From Bacteroidota bacterium (GTDB lineage: Bacteria; Bacteroidota; Bacteroidia; Bacteroidales; UBA10428), in the NCBI GenBank assembly GCA_024640925.1, contig JAHEEB010000272.1:1-6246 (forward strand): a stretch of 6,246 nt of DNA, written 5' to 3'. The first letter of the stretch is position 1. Each line of letters begins with the position of its first letter. The notes beneath the pieces are model-generated. The model made no database searches, was not told where the DNA came from, and worked only from the letters and a program-made list of their open reading frames with translations. The position numbers were made by a program, and so were the translations under genes. Below are positions 1-6,246 of the stretch, in pieces.

Positions 1-2102
1 GCATTTACAGTTGTTACAGTAATGGCAGCTGTTCCTGCAGCAACTCCTGTAACCAAACCGCTTGTGCTTACAGTGGCTATTGAAGAGTTGCTTGTACTCC
101 ATGTTACACTTTTATTTGTATCATTTGTCGGCAGAACTGTAGCTGATAATTGCTGTGTATAGCTAACACTAATTGATGCACTGGTTGGACTTACTGAAAC
201 TCCGGTAACAACGACAGGGTTTTGAATATTAACACTCGTATACAATTCCCATTGGCCGGGAGCCAGCCAATAAGAAGTCTGGCCAGTATAAGTGTATTCA
301 TAATTACCAAAATAATTATACCATGTACCGGTTTTTGTAAACCATGGTGTAATAGATCCTCCGGTAGTTCCGAAATTACCCATTATTACAACATCCATTG
401 ATGAGTATTTAAAACGTATCTGGCGAATAGGACCAATGCCGTCATCTACAATGCCGTTACCATCATTATCTGCTTCATAATATCCCAGTGTAAATGTCTG
501 GTTTTCTTTTCTAAGTTTTAATAATTTAGAAATAACATTGTAAAGATCTTTCCTGTTTTGATCCTGCATGTATTGAGCCCAAACTAATGGCTTTTCACTT
601 GTTCTGCAATCAGTACTTATTGTTCCGTTGGGACAATAATTAATTGTATAGTCATACCCCTGCTCGCCAAACATCCAAATCATTTTTGACCCTGGCACAG
701 TGTAAAGGAATGCTGCACCTAAAGCCATTCGGTCAAGTGCTGTATTCGTTTCTTTGATGTTGTAGCTGCCACTTGAGTTTCCCCATTGGTTACACATGTA
801 CATTTGTCGTTCTTCATCATGGCTTTCCATAAATACAACTCTTGTATCAGTTTGTGAAGCCCCTAAATTCGAAGCACTATTAGTAAGCTGCCATCCCATC
901 ATTGCTTCTTTGTATTGCGAGTCAACACGTCGCCAGGGAAGTGTTCCGTATGCCGATAATATATTTTCTTCCTCATCTACGCACCAATGTTCTATAATTA
1001 CATATGCGTTGCTTTTAACCTGCCAAATCTGATTGGCCATTCGTTCTATGTTATAAATCCTGGAATCGTCCCTTGCACTTGGATCAACAGTTGAATAAGT
1101 CTGGGTAAAGCCTTTTGTGAAATCAAAACGGAACCCATCAATTTTGTATTCCTCAAGCCAATGTTTATTGACTCTGTCAAAAAAATCCCATGTATATTGA
1201 CTTGTATGATTAAAGTCGTTTCCCCAGCCAATAGTTGTATGAGGAGCTGTTTCGTTATACCATGGATTATTACTTGCCGGTCGGCTTAGTGTTGAATTCC
1301 AGTATAATTGGGCAAGTGGACTTGAATTCATAGAGTGGTTATAAACCATATCAAGAATAACAGCAATTCCGTTTTGATGGGCTACATCAACCAATTGTTG
1401 CAGTTTCTCTTTTGGACCATAATATTTATCAGGTGCAAGGTAAAAGGAAGGATTGTATCCCCAGCTGCTGTTACCATCGAATTCATTTACGGGCATTAAT
1501 TCAATGGTGTTGATTCCTAAATTTTTTAAATAGCCCATAGAATCAATTACCGATTGAAAACTGTGTTGTGCGGTAAAATCGCGAATTAATAATTCATAAA
1601 TTACCAACTGATGTTTAAGTGGACCGGTAAAATTGGTTACAGTCCAATTGTATTCTTGTTGGGCAGTTTGAAATACACTGGCTATTCCTTTATTTGTATC
1701 GGTATAAGTAATTAAATTTGGGTATGTTTGACTGGAAATATATGGATCATTCCATGGATCAAGTATTTTCTCCGCATAAGGATCTGCAATTCTTATTCCG
1801 TCTACTACATACTGGTAAATGTATTCCTGTCCGGCTGTTAAATTGCTTAATTGAACCCAGAATTTTATACCATCAGGGGTTTTATTCATACTTGTCTGGC
1901 CCCAGCTGTTGAATGTTCCTGTTACATAAGCGCTACCTTTATTAGGAGCAGTCAGTACCAACACAACCGTGTTATTATCAATATAATTGATGCCATCAAT
2001 TGCTCCATTAGGAACATTTTGTGCAAATGCACTACCACTCAATAGGTACAGACCGATTGTCAGTGCCATCAAGATCGTCAGAATTCTCGTTTTTTCTTTC
2101 AT
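1..2102 (-). CDS. Secreted GH13 alpha-amylase-family glycoside hydrolase with C-terminal Big2 domain (C-terminus cut by window edge)
   Basis: Reading the minus strand from the ATG at 2102 gives 700 uninterrupted codons to the window edge; an in-frame TAA four codons upstream fixes the start. Residues 1-27 form a signal peptide (basic N-terminus, hydrophobic core, cleavage after AFA), with no lipobox Cys, so the protein is exported. Residues about 30-130 resemble the E-set/CBM48-like domain before many GH13 enzymes (VTGTFNSW, then DPYAEKILDPWND). The barrel starts near IYELLIRDFT (168-176) and carries WGYNP (214-218), DMVYNH (251-256), GFRFD with nucleophile D327, IIEHW with acid/base E371, and ESHDEER with D429. 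It should therefore be active on alpha-glucans. The exact substrate (starch, pullulan or maltooligosaccharide) cannot be read. Residues 545-555 form a DxDGNGIVDD calcium-loop-like insertion. A beta domain follows, then Big2 from about 632 (VTGVSVSPTSA to the edge). More Big2 copies or a type IX secretion tail may lie outside. Confidence 0.93.
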   Translation of the reverse strand, partial: MKEKTRILTILMALTIGLYLLSGSAFAQNVPNGAIDGINYIDNNTVVLVLTAPNKGSAYVTGTFNSWGQTSMNKTPDGIKFWVQLSNLTAGQEYIYQYVVDGIRIADPYAEKILDPWNDPYISSQTYPNLITYTDTNKGIASVFQTAQQEYNWTVTNFTGPLKHQLVIYELLIRDFTAQHSFQSVIDSMGYLKNLGINTIELMPVNEFDGNSSWGYNPSFYLAPDKYYGPKEKLQQLVDVAHQNGIAVILDMVYNHSMNSSPLAQLYWNSTLSRPASNNPWYNETAPHTTIGWGNDFNHTSQYTWDFFDRVNKHWLEEYKIDGFRFDFTKGFTQTYSTVDPSARDDSRIYNIERMANQIWQVKSNAYVIIEHWCVDEEENILSAYGTLPWRRVDSQYKEAMMGWQLTNSASNLGASQTDTRVVFMESHDEERQMYMCNQWGNSSGSYNIKETNTALDRMALGAAFLYTVPGSKMIWMFGEQGYDYTINYCPNGTISTDCRTSEKPLVWAQYMQDQNRKDLYNVISKLLKLRKENQTFTLGYYEADNDGNGIVDDGIGPIRQIRFKYSSMDVVIMGNFGTTGGSITPWFTKTGTWYNYFGNYEYTYTGQTSYWLAPGQWELYTSVNIQNPVVVTGVSVSPTSASISVSYTQQLSATVLPTNDTNKSVTWSTSNSSIATVSTSGLVTGVAAGTAAITVTTVN

Positions 2103-2194
2103 AATTATTTATAGGTGATTAGTTAAGTAGTAAGTTAAAAAGAAATGTTAACCTGATTTTATGAAGAAAAGAGAAAAATGAATAAAATAAACTA

Positions 2195-2226
2195 CAAACG
2201 TTACCGCAAACGATTGCAATATCAAA
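2195..2226 (-). promoter_or_regulatory. Candidate Bacteroidota promoter of the amylase gene
   Basis: On the minus strand a TTTG (2226 to 2223) is followed after 20 nt by AACGTTTG (2202 to 2195). This fits the Bacteroidota -33 TTTG / -7 TAnnTTTG pattern except for the first T of the -7 box. The implied start near 2188 would leave a leader of roughly 85 nt. There is no Shine-Dalgarno site ahead of the ATG, as is usual in this phylum. The spacing is good but one consensus base is wrong, so the call is tentative. Confidence 0.4.
2206..2217. promoter_or_regulatory. LacI-family-type operator upstream of the amylase
   Basis: GCAAACGATTGC is a 12-bp palindrome with one mismatched pair, next to the central CG. 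The layout GCAA-N-CG-N-TTGC is the classic form for LacI-family repressors (PurR and CcpA sites share the central CG with flanking A/T half-sites). It lies between the candidate -33 and -7 boxes of the amylase promoter, where a bound repressor would block polymerase. Two further CAAAC half-site-like words sit at 2195 and 2223. The likely binder is a sugar-responsive LacI-type regulator, which is not encoded in this window. Confidence 0.5.
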
Positions 2227-2290
2227 CCGTAACGAACCATTAAACAACGATTCCTAAAAATAATTTTATTGTGTTTTTATTTTCTTGTCC

Positions 2291-3007
2291 TCAGAACGTT
2301 CCATATAACGCATGTTCTGCTGTATTGCAAACAATGGAAGAAAAAATATTAAATCCAGGCCGGTTGGTATTCAATTTTCTATCCAGGCTTAGAACCGAAT
2401 GGCCAACGGGAACATTTAAAAATTCGCTTACTATCTTGTTGGCAGGAATTGCTTTTAATTTTTGTTCACCGCCTTTAATTTCTATTTGGTAGTATTTCCT
2501 GAGCATATCAAACAGCGACTTGTCTTCAAAATTGCGCGATGTAAATCTTGGCAGGTTGATATTCGGGACATAATTTATATCGTAAAACAAAGGTTTATTA
2601 TCTACTAACCGAAGCCTTTCAATGTAAATACAGCCAGCTTCTTTCTCAACATCTGTCAGTTCAAATATGAAAGGATAAGGCCACTGTATAACTTTGGGTT
2701 TAGCGATAATTCTTGTGCTTAGATTATCTCTTCCAACAGCCGAAGTCGTGCCAGATACCGACAATATTCCTATTCCTTTTGGCTGGTTCGAAACAATACT
2801 CCCTTTCCCTTTATGCTTCTTAATTAAGCCTTCATTTAAAAGTGAATCGAGGGCATGCCTTACTGTCGGACGAGTCAGGTTAAATTGAGAACATAAGTCG
2901 TTTTCCGAGGGCAATAAATCCCCCTCTTTAAAGACCCCTTCTATAATTTGTTTCCGGAGCAATTCATACAATTTTCGATAATGTGGTATTTTCAGATCTG
3001 ATGCCAT
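2291..3007 (-). CDS. GntR-family transcriptional regulator, HutC subfamily (wHTH plus UTRA)
   Basis: A complete protein of 238 residues, the normal size for HutC-type GntR regulators. Residues about 8-73 form the winged helix-turn-helix: the LPSENDLCSQF stretch (32-42) leads into the recognition helix TRPTVRHALDSLL (45-57), then the wing EGLIKKHKGKGSIV (59-72). Residues about 94-235 match a UTRA effector-binding domain, with the typical IYIERLRLVDNKPLFYDINYV core. Such proteins are cytoplasmic dimers that leave DNA when a small molecule binds; the ligand cannot be told from sequence. An in-frame TAA three codons before the ATG supports the start. The gene is divergent from the E2-E1 operon and shares a control region with it that holds two palindromes fitting the HutC-type site, so it probably regulates itself and that operon. 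The amylase lies 188 bp downstream on the same strand with no clear terminator between, so read-through is possible. Confidence 0.93.
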   Translation of the reverse strand: MASDLKIPHYRKLYELLRKQIIEGVFKEGDLLPSENDLCSQFNLTRPTVRHALDSLLNEGLIKKHKGKGSIVSNQPKGIGILSVSGTTSAVGRDNLSTRIIAKPKVIQWPYPFIFELTDVEKEAGCIYIERLRLVDNKPLFYDINYVPNINLPRFTSRNFEDKSLFDMLRKYYQIEIKGGEQKLKAIPANKIVSEFLNVPVGHSVLSLDRKLNTNRPGFNIFSSIVCNTAEHALYGTF

Positions 3008-3038
3008 ATCATTTTAATGTACTCATGTAAAAATAAAT

Positions 3039-3066
3039 AATTAAACTTGTATTTACAAGTTTAATT
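3039..3066. promoter_or_regulatory. Operator 1, probable GntR-regulator binding site (28-bp palindrome)
   Basis: Two 13-bp arms (AATTAAACTTGTA and TACAAGTTTAATT) are perfect reverse complements around a 2-bp TT centre. The core GTATTTAC (3049-3056) fits the HutC-subfamily pattern GT-N-TA-N-AC with one central change. The site begins 31 bp upstream of the GntR start codon and covers the -33 position of the rightward promoter, so binding should repress the E2-E1 operon and could hinder gntR transcription. Assignment to the adjacent regulator is inferred from position and consensus. Confidence 0.72.
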
Positions 3067-3076
3067 TGTATATTTG
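3046..3076 (+). promoter_or_regulatory. Candidate rightward promoter for the E2-E1 operon
   Basis: TATATTTG at 3069-3076 matches the Bacteroidota -7 box TAnnTTTG exactly and is the only exact plus-strand match between the two start codons. CTTG at 3046-3049 (consensus TTTG) lies 19 nt upstream as a -33 box, inside operator 1. Transcription would start near 3083 and give a leader of about 180 nt that contains operator 2. The long leader is a mild concern; a closer, non-consensus promoter cannot be excluded. Confidence 0.5.
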
Positions 3077-3107
3077 CAAAACGAATAAATACTGACTATT
3101 TGACGTA

Positions 3108-3142
3108 CAAATATAATTATTTTTTAAACATGTATTTACAAG
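3108..3142 (-). promoter_or_regulatory. Candidate leftward promoter for the gntR regulator gene
   Basis: On the minus strand TATATTTG (3115 to 3108) matches TAnnTTTG exactly and is the only such match upstream of gntR in this gap. A CTTG (3142 to 3139) lies 23 nt further upstream, inside operator 2; that spacing is a little long. The start would be near 3101, giving a leader of about 94 nt across operator 1. This promoter faces the rightward one, with only 31 bp between the two -7 boxes. Confidence 0.42.
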
Positions 3143-3147
3143 TTAAA
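3124..3147. promoter_or_regulatory. Operator 2, second probable GntR-regulator binding site
   Basis: This 24-bp site is identical at 22 positions to the inner 24 bp of operator 1 (3041-3064), including the uninterrupted word TGTATTTACAAGTT. It is a slightly imperfect palindrome, AACATGTA-TT-TACAAGTT, with one mismatched pair among eight. The core GTATTTAC (3132-3139) is the same as in operator 1. The centres are 83 bp apart, close to eight helical turns, so dimers on both sites would face the same side of the DNA. It covers the -33 position of the leftward promoter. Confidence 0.68.
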
Positions 3148-3265
3148 ACAAAAAATATTTATTTTCAATAGGTTGAGAATTTTTAGATAAGACACCTGTA
3201 AATATTCAGAGTTGAAACTGGAGTATAAAAAACAAAAACGTTTAATTTCTATTTAACAAAAAAAT

Positions 3266-4549
3266 ATGGCCATACCAGTTATAATGCCCAAACAGGGACA
3301 ATCGGTTGAAACCTGTATTATTACAGAATGGGCAAAGAAGAAAGGTGAACCTGTTAAAAAGGGAGATGTACTTTTTTCCTATGAAACCGATAAAGCATCA
3401 TTTGAAGCTGAGGCCGAAGCCGAAGGTATACTTTTGGAAGTATTCTTTAACGATGGAGACGAGGTGCCCGTGCTCACAAATGTTGCAGTAATAGGAAAAG
3501 CCGGCGAAGCAACTGAATTGTTTCGCCCCGGTGGTCCAACAAGTAATAATCAGAAGGTTGCAGTTAGCGAAGAGCAAACAAAAACAGAGAGTAAACAATC
3601 GAATTCTTTCAACTCTGCTGAGCTGAAGTCTGAAACTGGCCAGAAAACAAAAATATCGCCCCGTGCGCGTGTTATGGCTGAGAAAAAAGGTGTGGATATC
3701 ACACGGATAGTTGGCTCCGGTCCCAATGGTAGAATTATTGCTTCAGATATTGAGAAAACAGGATCAACGATTTCTACACCAGTTGAATCAGTTAAGACTA
3801 CACCAATCTCATCATACATACCACCTGCTGCAAGTACAATTTATTCTGAAGGAGATTTTGTAATTAACAAGCTATCGAATGTTCGTAAGCTCATAGCTAA
3901 AGCTATGCATGAGTCGATTAGCAATTCCGCTCAGCTTACCCACCATATGAGTGCAGATGTGAGAAAAATGCAGTCTTTGAGAAGTAAAGTGAAAGCTGAA
4001 ATGGAAAAGGGAAGCAAAGTGAATATTACTATAAACGATATGGTTTGCTTTGCTGTAATACGTGCTCTGGAGAAATTTCCTGAAGCCAACAGCCATTTCC
4101 TCGGCGATTCTACAAAAACCTTCAGAAAGGTACATCTCGGATTGGCTGTAGACACCCCCCGGGGCTTAATGGTACCTGCTGTTACCAATGCAGATGATCT
4201 ATCTCTTAAAGGTCTTTCTAATCACCTGCGAGAGATCGCTGACCAATGTCGCAAAGGAGGCATCAATCCTGAATTACTTTCCAGTTCTGCAGCATCATTC
4301 ACTGTTTCGAATCTCGGAAATTATGGAGTGGAAATGTTTACTCCAATTATTAACCTTCCACAGGTTGCTATTCTTGGAGTGAATACTATTATTTATCGTC
4401 CAGCCGACCTTGGTAATGGTGCATTCGGGTTTATTCCGGTCATAGGTCTGTCATTAACTTACGATCATCGTGCTATCGATGGTGGGCAAGCTACTTTATT
4501 CCTTAGGGAAATTAAAAATCAAATTGAAAATTTTAACGAAACAATATAA
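3266..4549 (+). CDS. 2-oxoacid dehydrogenase complex E2 component (dihydrolipoamide acyltransferase)
   Basis: A complete 427-residue E2 protein of typical length with one lipoyl domain. The lipoyl domain (about 1-80) starts MAIPVIMPKQGQSVE and carries the attachment lysine K43 in ETDKASFE. A flexible linker (about 82-128) follows. The peripheral-subunit-binding domain is at 129-164 (KISPRARVMAEKKGVDITRI, then GSGPNGRI), which docks E1 or E3. A second linker leads to the catalytic domain (about 197-427), with the active-site motif DHRAIDG (H401, D405). The protein forms the core of a cytoplasmic complex and moves an acyl group from lipoamide to CoA. The acyl group cannot be fixed from sequence: pyruvate, branched-chain and acetoin complexes all use this architecture. 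The ATG follows an A-rich leader without a Shine-Dalgarno site, and an in-frame TAA at 3254-3256 limits the start. E1 follows 85 bp downstream. Confidence 0.95.
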   Translation: MAIPVIMPKQGQSVETCIITEWAKKKGEPVKKGDVLFSYETDKASFEAEAEAEGILLEVFFNDGDEVPVLTNVAVIGKAGEATELFRPGGPTSNNQKVAVSEEQTKTESKQSNSFNSAELKSETGQKTKISPRARVMAEKKGVDITRIVGSGPNGRIIASDIEKTGSTISTPVESVKTTPISSYIPPAASTIYSEGDFVINKLSNVRKLIAKAMHESISNSAQLTHHMSADVRKMQSLRSKVKAEMEKGSKVNITINDMVCFAVIRALEKFPEANSHFLGDSTKTFRKVHLGLAVDTPRGLMVPAVTNADDLSLKGLSNHLREIADQCRKGGINPELLSSSAASFTVSNLGNYGVEMFTPIINLPQVAILGVNTIIYRPADLGNGAFGFIPVIGLSLTYDHRAIDGGQATLFLREIKNQIENFNETI

Positions 4550-4551
4550 AA

Positions 4552-4617
4552 GTTTGAAATTCGAGGTTTGAAGTTGCTGAAAACCAACCTTGAACATCGA
4601 ATAGTAAACCTTCGAAC
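4552..4617. repeat. Degenerate short direct and inverted repeats between E2 and E1 genes
   Basis: The 85-bp gap between E2 and E1 is made largely of variations on one word. GTTTGAA occurs at 4552 and GTTTGAAG at 4566. The opposite-sense words AACCTTGAAC (4586-4595) and AACCTTCGAAC (4607-4617) follow. GTTTGAAG (4566-4573) and CTTCGAAC (4610-4617) are reverse complements at 7 of 8 positions, so an RNA hairpin with a wobble pair is possible. There is no GC-rich stem with a U-tract, so it does not look like a terminator. It may be a degenerate intergenic repeat element or an mRNA processing site. Confidence 0.45.
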
Positions 4618-4634
4618 ATATTAATTTTAAAGTC

Positions 4635-6246
4635 ATGCCAAAAAGTCAATTCATCGATCCAAAAGAAATGCGTAAACCGGGTAAGCTTACATTCGGTACT
4701 ATCCCGGTAAACCAGTATAAAAAAAGTATTGAGGACGAAAAAGAAAATTATTCGAAAGATGATTTCATTCGTATTTATCGCGATATGGTTATTATCCGCG
4801 AGTTCGAGAATATGATAAATGAAATTAAAATTAAAAATGAATATAGGGGTATATCATATAACCACCCTGGTCCTGCACATTTATCTATGGGGCAGGAGGC
4901 ATCGGCCGTAGGAATGGCTTATAATCTTAGCGTAGAGGATTATATATTCGGATCACACCGTAGTCATGGCGAAATACTTGCTAAAGGGCTTGCCTCTATT
5001 CACCAGTTATCGGACAAAGCTTTAATGAATATTATGAAAGGGTATTTTGGTGGCAAAGTACTGGCAGTTGTTGAAAAGGATCATAAAGGTACGGTTAAAG
5101 AACTGGCGAATAAATTTCTGCTATATGGAACTCTGGCTGAGATATTTGCCCGTGAGAATGGATTCAATAAAGGTCTTGGCGGATCGATGCATGCATTCTT
5201 TACCCCATTTGGTGTTTATCCGAATAATGCAATTGTAGGCGGCTCAGGCGATATTTCAGTTGGTTCTGCATTATATAAAAAGGTAAACAACAAATCTGGT
5301 ATTGTAGTTTGTAATATCGGAGATGCTTCTATGGGTTGTGGTCCCGTATGGGAAGGTATTTGGTTTGCCACCATGGATCAGTATACCCAGCTTTGGGAAG
5401 AAGCATACAAGGGAGGATTGCCTATTCTTTTCAACATAATGAATAACCAGTATGGTATGGGCGGTCAAACCTGTGGAGAAACCATGGGTTATGGTGTACT
5501 TGCCCGTCTTGGAGCTGGTATAAATGCAGATATGATGCATGCTGAAAGGGTAGACGGGTTTAATCCACTTGCTGTTATCGATGCTTTTAAGCGTAAAAAA
5601 CAAATTCTAACAGATAAAAAAGGTCCTGTACTGCTGGATACACTTACTTATCGTTTCAGTGGGCATTCTCCTTCCGATGCATCTAGCTATAGGAGCAAAG
5701 AAGAAATTGAAGCCTGGCAACAGGTCGATTCTATTATTGGTTACAGCAAAGAACTGGTAAAAGCCAAGATTACCGGACAATCAGATTTGGATGATATTCG
5801 CTCGGGTATTGTTGAAAAGCTTACCGATATTCTTAAACTTGCTATTGACGACAAAATATCGCCTCGTATTAATATGATTGCAAATCCCGATGCTATTGCC
5901 GAAATGATGTTCTCGAATGGCTCGGAAGATAAACTGGACAATAGAAAACCGGAAGTAAACCATCCGATGGAAGAAAATCCACGGGTAAAATCACTCAAAA
6001 CCAAAGAACGATTTTATCTTGACAAAGATGGCAAACCTGTTTCTAAAGCCAAGCTTTTCCAATTGCGCGATGGTATTTTCGAAGCTATAATTGATAGGTT
6101 TTATAAGGATCCAACTCTTGTTGCTTACGGCGAAGAAAACAGGGATTGGGGTGGAGCTTTTGCTGTTTACCGTGGATTGACCGAGGCTTTACCTTATCAC
6201 CGTTTATTCAATTCTCCTATTTCGGAAGGTGCTATTGTTGGAACAG
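4635..6246 (+). CDS. 2-oxoacid dehydrogenase E1 component, fused alpha and beta subunits (C-terminus cut by window edge)
   Basis: From the ATG at 4635, 537 codons stay open to the right edge. The first part is E1 alpha: SHRSHGE (107-113) for cofactor phosphate binding, KGLGGSMH (179-186), the thiamine-diphosphate/Mg motif GDAS (229-232) to NN (270-271), and the loop GHSPSDASSYR (343-353). A linker leads into an E1-beta domain from about 470 (KAKLFQLRDGIFEAIIDRF, then VAYGEENRDWGG 496-507 and SPISEGAIVG 527-536). The whole is one chain, as in fused E1 proteins of roughly 700-800 residues; about 200-300 residues should lie beyond the window. The enzyme decarboxylates a 2-oxoacid and acylates the E2 lipoyl arm. 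Two insertions are visible against ordinary E1 alpha: about 120-165, and about 10 extra residues between GDAS and NN. The substrate is unknown. The start has no Shine-Dalgarno site. Confidence 0.93.
   Translation, partial: MPKSQFIDPKEMRKPGKLTFGTIPVNQYKKSIEDEKENYSKDDFIRIYRDMVIIREFENMINEIKIKNEYRGISYNHPGPAHLSMGQEASAVGMAYNLSVEDYIFGSHRSHGEILAKGLASIHQLSDKALMNIMKGYFGGKVLAVVEKDHKGTVKELANKFLLYGTLAEIFARENGFNKGLGGSMHAFFTPFGVYPNNAIVGGSGDISVGSALYKKVNNKSGIVVCNIGDASMGCGPVWEGIWFATMDQYTQLWEEAYKGGLPILFNIMNNQYGMGGQTCGETMGYGVLARLGAGINADMMHAERVDGFNPLAVIDAFKRKKQILTDKKGPVLLDTLTYRFSGHSPSDASSYRSKEEIEAWQQVDSIIGYSKELVKAKITGQSDLDDIRSGIVEKLTDILKLAIDDKISPRINMIANPDAIAEMMFSNGSEDKLDNRKPEVNHPMEENPRVKSLKTKERFYLDKDGKPVSKAKLFQLRDGIFEAIIDRFYKDPTLVAYGEENRDWGGAFAVYRGLTEALPYHRLFNSPISEGAIVGT

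Noticed and set aside
796..2045. Several plus-strand open frames of 60-80 codons opposite the amylase
   Set aside because: They lie antisense to a continuous 700-codon frame with a clear GH13 fold, and their translations show no domain or motif.
2271..2888. Plus-strand open frames opposite the GntR gene
   Set aside because: They overlap a complete, well-recognised regulator in antisense and have no recognisable features.
3039..3066. The long palindrome as a transcription terminator
   Set aside because: It lies upstream of both divergent start codons, is AT-rich, lacks a following T-tract and recurs 83 bp away, which fits an operator better.
3073..3086. A second LacI-like half-site (GCAAAACGA) in the gntR-E2 gap
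   Set aside because: It has an extra A and no matching right half, so it is not a palindrome.
3306..4382. Other-frame and antisense open frames within the E2 gene
   Set aside because: The E2 frame accounts for the whole stretch with lipoyl, binding and catalytic motifs in order.
4552..4617. A terminator between E2 and E1
   Set aside because: The possible stem is distant, includes a wobble pair and has no U-tract; both genes belong to one complex and are probably co-transcribed.
4635..6246. A frameshift joining separate E1 alpha and beta genes
   Set aside because: The reading frame is continuous through the linker (about 430-470) with no stop or internal start needed, so it is a true fusion.

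Overview
The window looks like a chromosomal segment from a member of the Bacteroidota, possibly a marine or anaerobic Marinilabiliales or Prolixibacteraceae relative; that finer placement is a guess. The reasons are AT-rich DNA, A/T-rich leaders without Shine-Dalgarno sites, exact matches to the Bacteroidota -7 promoter box (TAnnTTTG), a Bacteroidota-style secreted GH13 amylase with a Big2 domain, and a fused alpha/beta E1 of a 2-oxoacid dehydrogenase. No RNA genes, insertion sequences, phage genes or CRISPR arrays were seen. Two of the four genes run off the window: the amylase at the left edge and E1 at the right edge.

Layout. Positions 1-2102 (minus strand) hold a secreted alpha-amylase-family protein: signal peptide, N-terminal E-set/CBM48-like domain, GH13 barrel with all catalytic residues, a Ca-loop-like insertion, a C-terminal beta domain and the start of a Big2 domain. 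Its 188-bp upstream gap carries a LacI-family-type operator (GCAAACGATTGC) nested between candidate -33 and -7 boxes. Positions 2291-3007 (minus) hold a HutC-type GntR regulator with a UTRA ligand-binding domain. Positions 3008-3265 are a divergent control region with two near-identical palindromic operators and two -7 boxes that point at each other. Positions 3266-4549 (plus) encode the E2 acyltransferase of a 2-oxoacid dehydrogenase complex. An 85-bp gap of degenerate repeats separates it from E1 (4635 to the window end).

How the genes work together. E2 and E1 are consecutive parts of one complex: E1 decarboxylates a 2-oxoacid with thiamine diphosphate, and E2 moves the acyl group from its lipoyl arm to CoA. 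E3 is not in the window. The GntR regulator is divergent from them. The paired operators each contain a core fitting the HutC-type consensus (GT-N-TA-N-AC, one central change), so the simplest model is that it controls itself and the E2-E1 operon in response to an unknown ligand. The amylase appears to be regulated separately, by a LacI-type sugar regulator encoded elsewhere.

The most notable signal is this control region: two 24-bp operators, identical at 22 positions and centred 83 bp apart (close to eight helical turns), each covering the -33 region of one of two face-to-face promoters. I saw no wholly new kind of system here.
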